A DNA stretch of 64,000 nucleotides, taken from assembly GCA_016713425.1 (NCBI GenBank), contig JADJPE010000005.1:3472001-3536000 (forward strand), in the 5' to 3' direction. The notes under the pieces were generated by a model. The model was not told the DNA's origin and searched no databases. It worked only from the letters and a program-made list of their open reading frames with translations. Position numbers and translations under genes: made by a program. How positions within the stretch are numbered: the stretch's first letter is position 1; every line of letters starts with the position of its first letter. Positions 49,463 to 60,922 of this stretch are shown here, in pieces. Source of the stretch: Deltaproteobacteria bacterium. GTDB taxonomy: Bacteria; Myxococcota; Kuafuiibacteriia; Kuafuiibacteriales; Kuafuiibacteriaceae.

Positions 49463-50184
49463 AGGTCACCTTCGTCGCGGCCGTCGGGATCTTCGACGTC
49501 TGGGTCGTCGAGCGGCTTGTCATAGGCTCGGACACGTCCGGTGAGAGGCGAGATCTTGAGCGTGATGACCTCTGAGCCGTCCGTGAGTTCGATCTGCGCC
49601 GGCTCGGTGAAGCCGCTGCGGAAGAAGTGGAGGTACGCAACGCCGCTTCCGAAGGCCTCCTCTTGGTGACCGGTCCAGACACGCGAAAACGTCACGCCGC
49701 CGGGGAGGGGCTTCGGCTCGCCGGCGTCGGTATCGGGTTGGAAACGCACCGCAAGCCCGCTTTCCATGGCGCGCTTGACCTCGGCCTTTCCGGTATCGAG
49801 GTCGCTGTCGAGGGCGTCACTCCTTTCTTTTGCCGCCGCGGCGCTCTCCTCGGGCCGTTCTCCTACGGGTCCGCGATCGCGGGTCGCGGCGATCCCGTAG
49901 TCATCGTCGGTGTAGTCGAGCCAGTAGAGGCCCTTATCGAGATCCATGCCGAGCCGTTGGATCCGTTTCTCCATGATGGACCGGTCATACGAGAACTTGA
50001 TCGCGCCGGTCAGGTCCGTCGCGGCCGAGCGCAAGGCCGCGTGGGTGAGCGCGTTCGTGCTGATGATGGCGACGGATGTCACCATGACCGCAATCGCCAT
50101 CGCGATCGTGATCTCGATGAGCGTCATCCCTCGCTGCGAGCGCGAGGGCGGCCGGCGCACACTCTTCTCGGGCCCAGCGATCAT
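49459..50184 (-). CDS. gspH: Type II secretion pseudopilin GspH
   Basis: This protein of about 241 aa starts at ATG 50184 (MIAGPEKSVRR); ATG 50199 is equally possible. The prepilin motif is QRG|MTLIEITIAMAIAVMVTSVAII. Two long low-complexity or acidic segments (about 110-140 and the C-terminus) make it longer than typical GspH. It overlaps gspI downstream and follows gspG by about 60 bp containing a 9-bp array. Confidence 0.88.
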   Translation of the reverse strand: MIAGPEKSVRRPPSRSQRGMTLIEITIAMAIAVMVTSVAIISTNALTHAALRSAATDLTGAIKFSYDRSIMEKRIQRLGMDLDKGLYWLDYTDDDYGIAATRDRGPVGERPEESAAAAKERSDALDSDLDTGKAEVKRAMESGLAVRFQPDTDAGEPKPLPGGVTFSRVWTGHQEEAFGSGVAYLHFFRSGFTEPAQIELTDGSEVITLKISPLTGRVRAYDKPLDDPDVEDPDGRDEGDL

Positions 50185-50212
50185 GGCACTTGTCCCCAAC
50201 TCGTCTCCAATG

Positions 50213-50240
50213 GACTCGAATGACTCGAATGACTCGAATT
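50213..50240. repeat. 9-bp tandem array between gspG and gspH
   Basis: GACTCGAAT is repeated about three times inside an operon gap, next to the gspG stop codon. Confidence 0.8.
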
Positions 50241-50244
50241 CGTC

Positions 50245-50802
50245 TCAGCTCTTGATGTCGTCGTCCGTATCCGCCGCGCCGTCTTTGCCCTTCGACTGGA
50301 GATCGTACTTCGCCGGATTGCGCTGTCCCGGGGAGATGTAGAGATAGTCGTTGTTCCATGGATCCTTCGGAATCGACTCGATGAGGCCTGGCTTGTTGCC
50401 GGGCGGTTTCTCGAGCATCTGGAGCCCCTCTGCGGTCGTGGGATAGCGGCCATACTTGATCCGATAGAGATCGAGGGCCTCCGAGAACTTCTTGATTTGG
50501 AGCTCGGCGGTCTTGATCGAAGTGTCGTCGAAGGCATTGCCCACCGCGACACCCACGATGCCGCCGATAAGCCCCAAGATGGCGACGACAACGAGAATCT
50601 CGATCAACGTGAATCCCCGGCGCCTCCGGCGGGTCGGGGTCCGTCCAAGACTCTGATTCGGTTCGTATTCGTGGGTGCCCCCGTCACGTCGCCGCGAAAG
50701 AATCCCTTCTCCTGCCACGGACGTCTCGGGCCGGACTGTGATGGTGACTTTGCTCTGTGTCATCTCGGTCATGTTGGTCATCTCCCTTGCGTCTTGAATC
50801 AC
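50245..50802 (-). CDS. gspG: Type II secretion major pseudopilin GspG, with a long leader
   Basis: The mature part is a standard major pseudopilin: RRRRRG|FTLIEILVVVAILGLIGGIVGVAVGNAF, then KIKYGRYPTTAEGLQMLEKPP and KDPWNNDYLYISPGQRNPAKYDLQSKGKDGAADTDDD, ending in the GspG Ca-binding tail. The leader is unusual: from GTG 50802, in a GTGA overlap with the gspF stop, it is about 62 aa. GTG 50718 would still give about 34 aa, while typical leaders are 6-15. It forms the pseudopilus shaft and is cleaved by GspO/PilD, which is not in this window. Confidence 0.92.
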   Translation of the reverse strand: MIQDAREMTNMTEMTQSKVTITVRPETSVAGEGILSRRRDGGTHEYEPNQSLGRTPTRRRRRGFTLIEILVVVAILGLIGGIVGVAVGNAFDDTSIKTAELQIKKFSEALDLYRIKYGRYPTTAEGLQMLEKPPGNKPGLIESIPKDPWNNDYLYISPGQRNPAKYDLQSKGKDGAADTDDDIKS

Positions 50803-52043
50803 CGAACGTGCTGCGAAAGCTGAAGAATCGGAAGGAGGACGGCGAAGACGATGAAGCCGACGCCGACACCCATGGTGACGATCAGAATGGGCTCGATGAG
50901 CGTCGTAAGGCTCGAGACCCGCTGGTCGACCTGGAAATCATAACTGTCTGCGACATTTTCGAGCATCTCCTCGAGCTGACCGCTCTTTTCACCGGTGGCC
51001 ACCATATGGACGACAATCGGCGGGAACTCGCCCGACTTCCGGAGCGGCGCGGCAATGGACTCGCCCTCGCGGATGGCTTCCCGCGCTTCGGCGACGACCT
51101 CGGCCAGGCGGCTGTTGTTGAGGACATTCTTGGTGATGTCGAGCGCGATCAGAACGGGAACGCCGGCTCGGAGCAACGTCGCGAGCGTCCGTGAGAAGCG
51201 TGCGATGGCGACGAGGCGCACCACGAATCCAAAAATCGGTGCGACCAAGATGAAGCGATCCCACTTGGGACGACCGCTTTCTGACTTCTTCCAGCGAAGG
51301 AAGAGAAACACGCAGCCCGCGATCGCAGGCAAAAGAAGGTACCAATAGCCTTTCACCACATCGGCCATCACGATGAGGATTCGCGTCTGGATCGGGAGGT
51401 CGGCTCGGACCTGTTGGAAGATCTTCGTGATCCGCGGGATGACGGCGACGAAGATGATGAGCATGATGATCGAACCCACGCCGAGCATGATCGCGGGATA
51501 GAGCATCGCGGACCGAACTTTGTGCCGAAGGCGCGCCTGCGCTTCGCTGAAGTCAGCGAGACGGCCCAACACCGAATCGAGCGCCCCTGAGGCTTCGCCC
51601 GCGCGGACCATGCTGACGTAAAGCTCGTCGAAGACCTGCGGGTGCTTGGCCATCGCGTCGGCCATGGATGAGCCTTCGTTTACGTCACTCTTGATCGCGG
51701 CGAAAATGCTCTTGAAGTTTTCTTTGTCGATCTGGTCGACGATCGCCTGAAGAGAATCGATGAGCGTTATACCGCTGCGAAGCAGCGTGGCGAGCTGACG
51801 TGTCGTGAGCGCGACATCGGAGACTGTGATGCGCGCAAAATAGCGCTTGAAGTCGACCTCGGTCTGCCCTCGGTGCTTGAGGCTCAGGAGACTCTCTTTC
51901 TTTGTCTTCTCCTCGTGATGGTCGATGATGCGAATGCCTTGGCGCTTGAGGAGCACGCGAAGAGCCTTCGGAGAGTCGGCATCCAGGAGACCCGTCTGCT
52001 CCTTTCCAGCTTCGTTCAGACCGCGATAGGCGTAAACGGGCAT
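50799..52043 (-). CDS. gspF: Type II secretion inner-membrane platform protein GspF
   Basis: This 414-aa protein has two GspF (T2SF) domains and three transmembrane segments. Characteristic parts are YAYRGLNEAGKEQTGLLDADSP at the start, LTTRQLATLLRSGITLIDSLQAI, SMVRAGEASGALDSVLGRLADF, ARFSRTLATLLRAGVPVLIALDI and MVATGEKSGQLEEMLENVADSYDFQVD. It couples the ATPase to the pseudopilus. It starts 29 bp after the gspE end. Confidence 0.95.
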   Translation of the reverse strand: MPVYAYRGLNEAGKEQTGLLDADSPKALRVLLKRQGIRIIDHHEEKTKKESLLSLKHRGQTEVDFKRYFARITVSDVALTTRQLATLLRSGITLIDSLQAIVDQIDKENFKSIFAAIKSDVNEGSSMADAMAKHPQVFDELYVSMVRAGEASGALDSVLGRLADFSEAQARLRHKVRSAMLYPAIMLGVGSIIMLIIFVAVIPRITKIFQQVRADLPIQTRILIVMADVVKGYWYLLLPAIAGCVFLFLRWKKSESGRPKWDRFILVAPIFGFVVRLVAIARFSRTLATLLRAGVPVLIALDITKNVLNNSRLAEVVAEAREAIREGESIAAPLRKSGEFPPIVVHMVATGEKSGQLEEMLENVADSYDFQVDQRVSSLTTLIEPILIVTMGVGVGFIVFAVLLPILQLSQHVR

Positions 52044-52072
52044 CGTTTTTGACTCCGATTTCGGGTGGCGGG

Positions 52073-53871
<1,799 letters not shown>

Positions 53872-53875
<4 letters not shown>

Positions 53876-56802
53876 GGTTCATCCGTCCGATCGGGCGGCG
53901 GAGGCGTGTAGTCCTCCGTCGGCTGGATAAAGATGGGACGATGGGGCCGGGTGTTTGGCTGAGCGCCCTCCGGCAGCGCGCCAGGCTCCGGTAGGGTGCC
54001 GGGCCCAATGCCGCGCGTCATGCCGGGAACATCAGGCTGCTCGAAGGGACGGAGTCCCCGTCTCATGGGTGAGGTCGGTGCCGCGCCTGAAGGTTGCCCA
54101 TCGAAGCCTTGTCCGCTGCCCTCGGGCACGGCGGGGGTGTCGGGCGAAAGGGGCATGCTCATATTGGGCGTGATCTCTCGCGACTCGGGCTCATCCGCCC
54201 GAATGATGGTCTCCCCATCATCACCCGGGCCGTCGTTCTCCGCCTTTCGCAGGGCTCGGGCGCGGGTCGATCTATAGGCGGCGAGCGGTCCGACCTTGCG
54301 ATCCCAGTCGATCTCCGGCTTGGGCTCATCCACCGAGCCGTAGAACTGATTGGCGAACTCCTCGCGCTCCGCCATCTTGCGCTCGTAGATCTTTCGGAAG
54401 TCTTCGGGCCCCCGGATGATGTAGGGCGTAAGAACCAAGACCAAGTTGACCTTGTCTTGGGTCTTCTGTTGCTTCTTGAACAACCAGCCGATCAGCGGGA
54501 GGTCGCCGAGAAGCGGCATCTTGGACTCGTCGACCGACTCGCGTTGGCGAACGAGCCCGCCGATCACCACGCTGTCTTGGCTTCGCACGACGACGACCGT
54601 CTTGGCGCTTCGGTTCGACGTGATCGTCTGGCCCGTCACGGCGTCAACGCCCGCGACGTCCGAGAGCTTCTGGTCGATCTCGAGGCGCACGTATTCGTCG
54701 TCGTTGATCTGAGGTTTGAGCTTGAGCTCGAGACCGACATCCTCGCGGTTGAAGGACACCGACCCGAGGCCAAGGCCTGCCAAGTTTCCAAGCGCACTCG
54801 ATCCTGTCTGCCCGAGGCTGCCGGCGAGGCCGGAGAGATTTCCGAGCGACAAGCCCGACGAAAACGGGCGCTTCTCGTTCACTTTGATTTCGGCCTCCTC
54901 GTTGTCCATGGTGAGGAGGTGGGGGGTTGAAATGACGTTGACATCGTTCGTCGTTTGGAGCGCCTGAATCACGACGCCGATCGAGGGGATGCCGCCGGAG
55001 ATGATGCTCTCTGTCCCCGCCAGCGTTGGCCCCTTCACCGCACCGGCAAAGCCGAACAAGCTTGCGAGGGACAAGGGGTTCGATGCGGCAAGTATGGACG
55101 AAAGCTCCTTCGCCGGTGTGTTGCCGAACAAGATTGGGGTGCGCTGTCCGTCGATGGTGGGCGAGACGCCGCCGTGCCATCCTGCCCCGAGCTGCCGGTC
55201 TCGCTTGACCGAGACCTCCATGATGATCGCTTCGACGAAAACCTGATACCTCGGCACATCGAGGCGATCGATCACGCTCCGCATCGAGTTGAAATCGCTC
55301 TTTGAGGCGGTGATGACGAGGCTGTTCGTGGCCTTGTCGGCCGTGACCTTGACGTCGCCCTCGAAGAGGGCTGTGGTCGCCGCGTTCGCCACCGGGGTCT
55401 TGGCAGCCGTTCTGGGGCGGGCGCTCGTTGGGCGTCCCTGGGCCAAGGATGCGAGCGTCGATGCGAGCGCTTCGGCGTCCGCGTGCTTGAGCCGAACGAC
55501 TTGGATCTGGCCACCGCCCTGGTCCGGAACATCGAGCTCACGCATAAGCGCCAGCATCTGCTTGAAGGCTTGATCCGAGGCGATGATGATGAGCTTGTTC
55601 GTTCGAACGTCGGCGAGAATCTTGGATACACTTACGGAGTCGTCGGTGAGCTCGGTGCTGCGCGCGCGGGTGCGCGTCGGTGCACGCCCGCGCGGCTTCT
55701 TGAGACCTTTGGCGCGGGCAATCTTGGCGGCGGCTTTGGGGGCCCCCGGCTTTTGGGGTTCGAAGACCTGCGTGAGCCGCTCCGCGATCTCGGCCGCAGC
55801 GGCAAACTGCACCTGCACGACCCGCAGACGCTCGAGCACGCCGGGCTGGTCGATCTCCTCGAGCACGCGCTCGAGGCGCGTGATCGACGTGCCGTAGTCG
55901 GTGCAGATCAAGGTCCCGGTGGCCTGAAACGCGTGAATCTGCCCTTTTCCGCTCTTGAATATGTTCAGGTAGTTGACGACGGCGTTGATGTCCGAAGCGT
56001 ACTGCACCTTCCAGATCTTGGTGACCATGCGGTCGTTCACCGGGTGAGCATCCTCCGCATCGTAGATCGGCACCGGCGAGCGTGTCGCCTCCGGAGCCTG
56101 GATGATCTTGTAGTATCGCCCAACCTGGATCAGCGTGAAGTCGTTGGCCTCGAGCGCGGAGAGGAACGCACGCCAGGATTCCTCGACCGTGATGGGGGAG
56201 GGCGACAAGATCTCGAACTTCTGGCTTCGGACCTTGTTCGTGATGATGAAGTTCTTGCAGGTTGTCTTGCTGATCGTCTCTACGAGCTCCTGAAGCTCTC
56301 CCTTGAAATCGAAGGTCACTTTGGCGTTGGATGGCAGTGGGCGACAGCGCTTCGTTCCCGCCTTCTTCAGGTCTTCGAAATTGGGCGCGCCGTCGGCGTC
56401 GGGCGCGACCCCTTCGTCGAGGGGGGCTGGCGGTGCCTGTGGCGCCGCCTCGGGCGGCGGCTTGCGGGCGCGACGTCTCTCGTTGGGTCGAGGCCTCAGC
56501 TTCGACGGCTCGCTGGCCTTGACCGGACTTGCGAGCTCCGCCTTGAGACCCGGTGGCAAAGAGGTCGGCACCTTCAATCCTTTGCGATTGATGAAGCGCC
56601 CCTTGGTCTTCGCCTTTGTGCTGAGATTCGGCGTGGCCGGGCCCTTCGTATCGCCGCTCGGCGCGACCGGTTGACCTTGCGCGGTTGCGGGTTCGAGGCT
56701 CCCGAGCAGTAAGGCGATCGAGGCTATGGTTACGGTGCTCGCGAGAGCGGTGAGGCGCACGCTCCGGCGGTGAGAGGTCGTAGGTTGAGGTGCCCAAATC
56801 AT
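53872..56802 (-). CDS. gspD: Type II secretion outer-membrane secretin GspD
   Basis: The start at ATG 56802 (MIWAPQPTTSHRRSVRLTALAS) has GGAGA upstream and gives a clean signal peptide ending ATAQG; ATG 56838 is an alternative. The protein is about 976 aa. N0 and three N-type domains occupy about 150-540, split by a Lys/Arg/Ala-rich insert. The secretin barrel follows (LSSILAASNPLSLASLFGFAGAVKGP, then VPVISTPHLLTMDNEEAEIKVNE and SVVIGGLVRQRESVDESKMPLLGDLPLIGWLFK). A long Pro/Gly-rich C-terminal tail ends the protein. No cognate pilotin is recognisable nearby. Confidence 0.94.
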
Positions 56803-56885
56803 GCCGAAGGCGTCTCCTCGTTGCTTGGTCGTGTTCATCGCAGTTACCGGGTGCCGACTTACCGAAAATACCGAAGTAGCCAAGA

Positions 56886-57848
56886 TCACCGAATCGTGTA
56901 GTTCAAACTCTGAGATTTGCCGCGCCGGATCAGGTCGACACTGATCGAGCCGGCATCTTTGAGTTTGGAATAGACCTCGAACGCTTTCTCCGGGCCATTC
57001 ATTTCGTAGCCGTTGATTCGCTGAATCACATCACCATTTTGAATGCCGATCTTGGAGTAGAGGCTGTTCGGCTTGATGGAGAAGAGCTTGAAGCCGTTGG
57101 CTTTGCCGTTTTGGAAACTCGGAACGATTCGCGCTTGGGTCGCGATCGCGCTCAGGTTGCTGAGGACGCTGTCGACTTCGGTGCGTGGGATCTCGTATTC
57201 GGTGGCGCTCGTCTGTCGTACGCCTTTGCCGAATTGAACGTCGGCCGGACCTCCGCTTGGTGGTGGCGGAGGCGGGGGCGGTGCGCTCGCGATACGGGGC
57301 GGGGCGGGTTTCTGCTCGTCGAGCGAGAAGATTTCGCAGCGTCCGTTGTGATCGACGTGGACCTCACGTTGCGCGATCAATTTGATGGTGGCCTGTTCGA
57401 GGATCCGGTCTTCGATCCGTGCGACCAGCGTTGCTTGCGCGGCCTGGTCTTGGAAGATCGCAACGGATGTCTCCGGGCTGCGCCCCACGATGGTTCCGAG
57501 CAGTGCGGTCGGCATGGACGCGGGCTCGCAGCTCAGGGGATCGAACGTCGCGGTCGCACCAGCGTCCACCGGGTCGAGGGGTTGTTCGACAACCGGGGAT
57601 AGATCCTCGCGGGCCGCACGAAACACATTTCGGTCGAGCAGCGCGGCCAGCGGAATCGAGGTCTCCGACTCCGCCGGGCGATTGCGCACGTTCGTCGTGA
57701 GGCCAGGCGTGCTGGCAATGGCCGCGAGGCTCGGGGCAAGCCAGCGGGCGACGAACGCATTTGCGGTCTTGGCAAGAATCAACGCCGCCACCGCGATGGC
57801 GAGGAGATGGAACGTCCAGAAATAGCGCTTGAAGTAGGTGTCGAGCAC
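56886..57848 (-). CDS. gspC: Type II secretion protein GspC
   Basis: GTG 57848 gives MLDTYFKRYFWTFHLLAIAVAALILAKTANAF, the usual GspC start with one transmembrane helix (about 10-32); TTG 57896 is a longer alternative. A homology region follows (FDPLSCEPASMPTALLGTIVG and TSVAIFQDQAAQATLVA), then a Pro-rich linker with eight Pro in a row, and a C-terminal PDZ-like domain (NGFKLFSIKPNSLYSKIGIQNGDVIQRINGYEMNGPEKAFEVY). It connects the platform to the secretin. It is first in the 14-kb gspC-N operon. Confidence 0.92.
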   Translation of the reverse strand: MLDTYFKRYFWTFHLLAIAVAALILAKTANAFVARWLAPSLAAIASTPGLTTNVRNRPAESETSIPLAALLDRNVFRAAREDLSPVVEQPLDPVDAGATATFDPLSCEPASMPTALLGTIVGRSPETSVAIFQDQAAQATLVARIEDRILEQATIKLIAQREVHVDHNGRCEIFSLDEQKPAPPRIASAPPPPPPPPSGGPADVQFGKGVRQTSATEYEIPRTEVDSVLSNLSAIATQARIVPSFQNGKANGFKLFSIKPNSLYSKIGIQNGDVIQRINGYEMNGPEKAFEVYSKLKDAGSISVDLIRRGKSQSLNYTIR

Positions 57849-58122
57849 GGCCCGAAGCGCGAACCTGCAGGGGCCATGCCACGAGCACTGCCGCAAGCCT
57901 CATTCATGTTGCGGGGTTACGGGAGCATCCGATCTGACACGATGGCTCGACGGCTTCTTGGCGACTGACAGTTTGTCGCGCGCCCACAGCAGGTACCGCG
58001 GTAACCCTAGATGTCGCGGACCAGCGAGTGCTAGCGTGGAGGCTCGTGCTGGGCCATCGGAGGATGGTGCGGTGTCGGGGAGCGCGGGATGCATTTTCGG
58101 GCGCCGGGCTCGTGAGGGGGAG
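57849..58122. promoter_or_regulatory. Divergent region between gspC and a histidine kinase
   Basis: This gap of about 270 bp must hold the gsp operon promoter on one strand and the kinase promoter on the other. No clear -35/-10 or sigma-54 site could be identified by eye. GAGGGGG precedes the kinase ATG. Confidence 0.4.
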
Positions 58123-60057
58123 ATGCCAACGGGTGCGTGCAGCAGCGACGGCAATGAGTCGGTCGACGTGCTTGCGGTCGAAGGCGAACGTGGCACCGTG
58201 CGCGTCCAAGCCGCCATGCGTCGGGAAGCACGCGTCTGGTTTCAGCGAGTGATCTGGTTCGTTGCCGCGCTCGTTTTGGCGACCAGCGTGGGCTACTGGT
58301 TCGGGCCGACGGGCGACAAAGAGCGGTTGGTCCTCTATCGAGTGATCGGTGCGTTCTTGCTGCTGTCGCTTGGCTGGACCGCGCGTCGTTCGCCTCGTTC
58401 ACGAGGTCCGGAAGCGTACCTGATTGCGGCCACCGTCTTTGCGGCGGCGGCCGTGGAGCTGGTCGTGCTCGCCTCGGGCGGTCACCAATCTCCGTTCTAT
58501 GTGGGGATGATTTTGCTCGGACTCGGGAGCGGGGGCTTCGTTCCCGTGCGTCTTCGAGTTCACGTCCTTATTTTTGGGCTGATCCTCGCCATCTACGTGG
58601 GTCCCACGATCCTTCTCGACGGTGTAATTTGGGATCCCCAACGGTTCGCGCTTTCGATCGCATTTATTGCGGCCGGCTTCTTGATGCTTGGGGTTCTACG
58701 GTGGTTTCTCAATCGAAGCCTGCTGCATCAGCTTCGTCTCGAGACGGAATTTCGCGACTACGGAATGCATCTCGAGCGGCTGGTGGACGAGAGGACGACG
58801 CGGCACGAAGAGACGATTGAAACGCTCAGACGCGAGGTCGAACGGCGTGCGGAGCTGGAGTCCAGGATCCTGAGCGCCAAGAACGAATGGGAAGAGACCT
58901 TCAATGCGATTCGCGATCCGATCACGATTTACGACGAGAAGCGAAGGATCGTCGCTGCGAATCGTGCTGCGCGCGAGATGTTTGCGCTAGGGCGGGACCT
59001 GGCTCCGACCTCGAGGCCATTTGGGCGACCCTTGGATGCCGATGACTCGGGGCGAGCGCGTGCGACGCGTGGGGCCTTCGACTTGGGTGATGCCGGGGAG
59101 TTCGAGATCTTCGAACCGGATCTCGGCAAACACCTTGCCGTGACGGCCTTCGCGCGCGTCGACGAGCACGGTCGAACGATTGGCACGGTCCATGTGGCGA
59201 GAGATTTGACCGACGCGAAGAAAGCTGAAGCCGAACGGCGAGCACTCGAGGAGCAGCTTGCCCACGCGCAGCGCATGGACTCACTCGGCCGCATTGCGAG
59301 CGGTGTGGCGCATGACTTCAACAACATCTTGACGGCGATCGTGGGTGCGGCCGAGGCCGCGCGGGGAGACTTGGGTGAACATCCGATCCGTGCAGATCTC
59401 GACGTCATCATCGAAGCCGGCCATCGCGCGGGGGCGTTGACCCAGCAGCTCCTCACCTTCGGGCGGAAGAAGCACTTTGCGCTCGCCCGCATCAATCTCG
59501 GCGAGATTGCGTCTGGAATGGAGGGCATCCTGTCGCGGTTGGTTGGGGACCATATCTCGCTCCGTATCAGCACCGAATGCACCCACGAGGTGGCGGCGGA
59601 TGCGCGGCAGATCGAGCAGGTGATCATGAATCTCGTCGTCAACGCTCGAGACGCGATGCCTGACGGGGGCGAAATCACGGTGCACGTCTCGGACGGTGAA
59701 TCGGAGTCTACGGAGCGGTGGGGCGGAAGTCGCCAGAGCTCGAGTGTGGTCCTTACGGTTCAAGATACGGGTGAAGGGATCCCGGCCTCGATTCGGTCCA
59801 AGATATTCGATCCATTCTTCACCACGAAGCCGACCGGCAAGGGAACGGGGTTAGGGCTGGCGACTGTCTATGGCATTGTCGCCCAGCACGGAGGCACCAT
59901 CGAAGTCGCGAGCCAGGAGGGACATGGGGCGCTCTTCACGGTGCGGATTCCGTACGCGCAGGAGGCGCAGATTCCTGCGTCTTTCACCGAGGAATCGCTC
60001 CCTGTCCCGCAGGATACGTATGTCGAAGTTACGCAAAACGCCCGTATCGAAGGCTGA
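58123..60057 (+). CDS. Membrane sensor histidine kinase (5-6 TM, PAS, HisKA, HATPase_c)
   Basis: The start at ATG 58123 is supported by GTGAGGGGGAG just upstream, giving 644 aa. Five to six transmembrane helices cover about residues 40-200, with no large periplasmic domain. A coiled coil leads to a PAS domain (about 245-350; WEETFNAIRDPITIYDEKRRIVAANRAAREMF). The HisKA H-box is GVAHDFNNILTAI with H397. The ATPase has N-box MNLVVNARDAMP, D-box VQDTGEGIP, F-box FFTTKPTGKGTGLGL. No response regulator is adjacent, so the partner is elsewhere. It is divergent from gspC, which makes control of secretion possible but unproven. Confidence 0.92.
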   Translation: MPTGACSSDGNESVDVLAVEGERGTVRVQAAMRREARVWFQRVIWFVAALVLATSVGYWFGPTGDKERLVLYRVIGAFLLLSLGWTARRSPRSRGPEAYLIAATVFAAAAVELVVLASGGHQSPFYVGMILLGLGSGGFVPVRLRVHVLIFGLILAIYVGPTILLDGVIWDPQRFALSIAFIAAGFLMLGVLRWFLNRSLLHQLRLETEFRDYGMHLERLVDERTTRHEETIETLRREVERRAELESRILSAKNEWEETFNAIRDPITIYDEKRRIVAANRAAREMFALGRDLAPTSRPFGRPLDADDSGRARATRGAFDLGDAGEFEIFEPDLGKHLAVTAFARVDEHGRTIGTVHVARDLTDAKKAEAERRALEEQLAHAQRMDSLGRIASGVAHDFNNILTAIVGAAEAARGDLGEHPIRADLDVIIEAGHRAGALTQQLLTFGRKKHFALARINLGEIASGMEGILSRLVGDHISLRISTECTHEVAADARQIEQVIMNLVVNARDAMPDGGEITVHVSDGESESTERWGGSRQSSSVVLTVQDTGEGIPASIRSKIFDPFFTTKPTGKGTGLGLATVYGIVAQHGGTIEVASQEGHGALFTVRIPYAQEAQIPASFTEESLPVPQDTYVEVTQNARIEG

Positions 60058-60100
60058 TTCCTGACTCGGGAGGGGCTACGGTCCACAGAAGGAGCGGATC

Positions 60101-60907
60101 ATGTGCGGTCGTTTCGTGCAGACGCTTACCGCGGTCGAGATCCAACGGCTCTTCCGTTTGGCTTCTCGCCCCCCGGAGTCTGAGCGGCACTTCAATGTTG
60201 CGCCGGGCACCGAGATTCTGGTCATCCGGGCCCCCGAGGGCGTCCGAGAGGGCGCCCTGGCGTTGTGGGGACTCGAGGTCCCCGACGTACGAGCCCGGAA
60301 TGCACGCGGGACGGGGGCGCGCCTGGCCCCGATCAACGCCCGATCTGAGTCGATCTTCGACCGCCCGCTGTGGCGGTCAGTGATTGAGCGACGCCGATGC
60401 CTCGTGCCGGCAACTGGCTTCTATGAGTGGCGTCGGCGAGGAAAGAATCGAGATCCATTCCTCATACAGCGACAGGACGCTGTGCCTTTCGCCATGGCGG
60501 CGGTCTGGGCGGAAGGCCCTGTCAGCCCTCTCCGGCAAGGGGAGAGCACGCTGACCTGTGCGGTGCTGACAACCGAGGCCCGTGGCGTCGTCGCGTCGAT
60601 TCACGACCGCATGCCCGTGATTCTCGGGCCGGATCGTTACGATCGGTGGCTTGACGCTGCACCCATGAAGGAGAGCGAGCTGGGGGCGGTGCTCGAAGGT
60701 CAGTCCTTCGCGGATCTCGTGATGAGGCGGGTCTCGAAGCGCGTAGGATCCGTGGCCAATGAGGACAGTGCGTTGCTCGCCGAGATCGCGGACGCTGGAG
60801 CCGCGGATGCGGATGCGGACGCGGACGCTGCAGACGCGGACGCGCACGGAGAGGCGGGCCATGCGCCGAGTGAAACCGGAGCCCAGCTCGGATTCAGGTT
60901 CGACTGA
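60101..60907 (+). CDS. SRAP-domain DNA-protein crosslink peptidase (YedK/HMCES family)
   Basis: This 268-aa protein of the SOS-response-associated peptidase family starts MCGRF, with Cys2 forming the covalent crosslink to abasic DNA. Other catalytic residues are N79 (APINARSE), E109 (ATGFYEWRR) and H168 (SIHDRMPVIL). The C-terminus holds ADADADADAADADAHG encoded by hexamer repeats. The protein protects abasic sites in single-stranded DNA. It is monocistronic. Confidence 0.94.
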   Translation: MCGRFVQTLTAVEIQRLFRLASRPPESERHFNVAPGTEILVIRAPEGVREGALALWGLEVPDVRARNARGTGARLAPINARSESIFDRPLWRSVIERRRCLVPATGFYEWRRRGKNRDPFLIQRQDAVPFAMAAVWAEGPVSPLRQGESTLTCAVLTTEARGVVASIHDRMPVILGPDRYDRWLDAAPMKESELGAVLEGQSFADLVMRRVSKRVGSVANEDSALLAEIADAGAADADADADAADADAHGEAGHAPSETGAQLGFRFD

Positions 60908-60922
60908 GGGGATGAACCCGGG

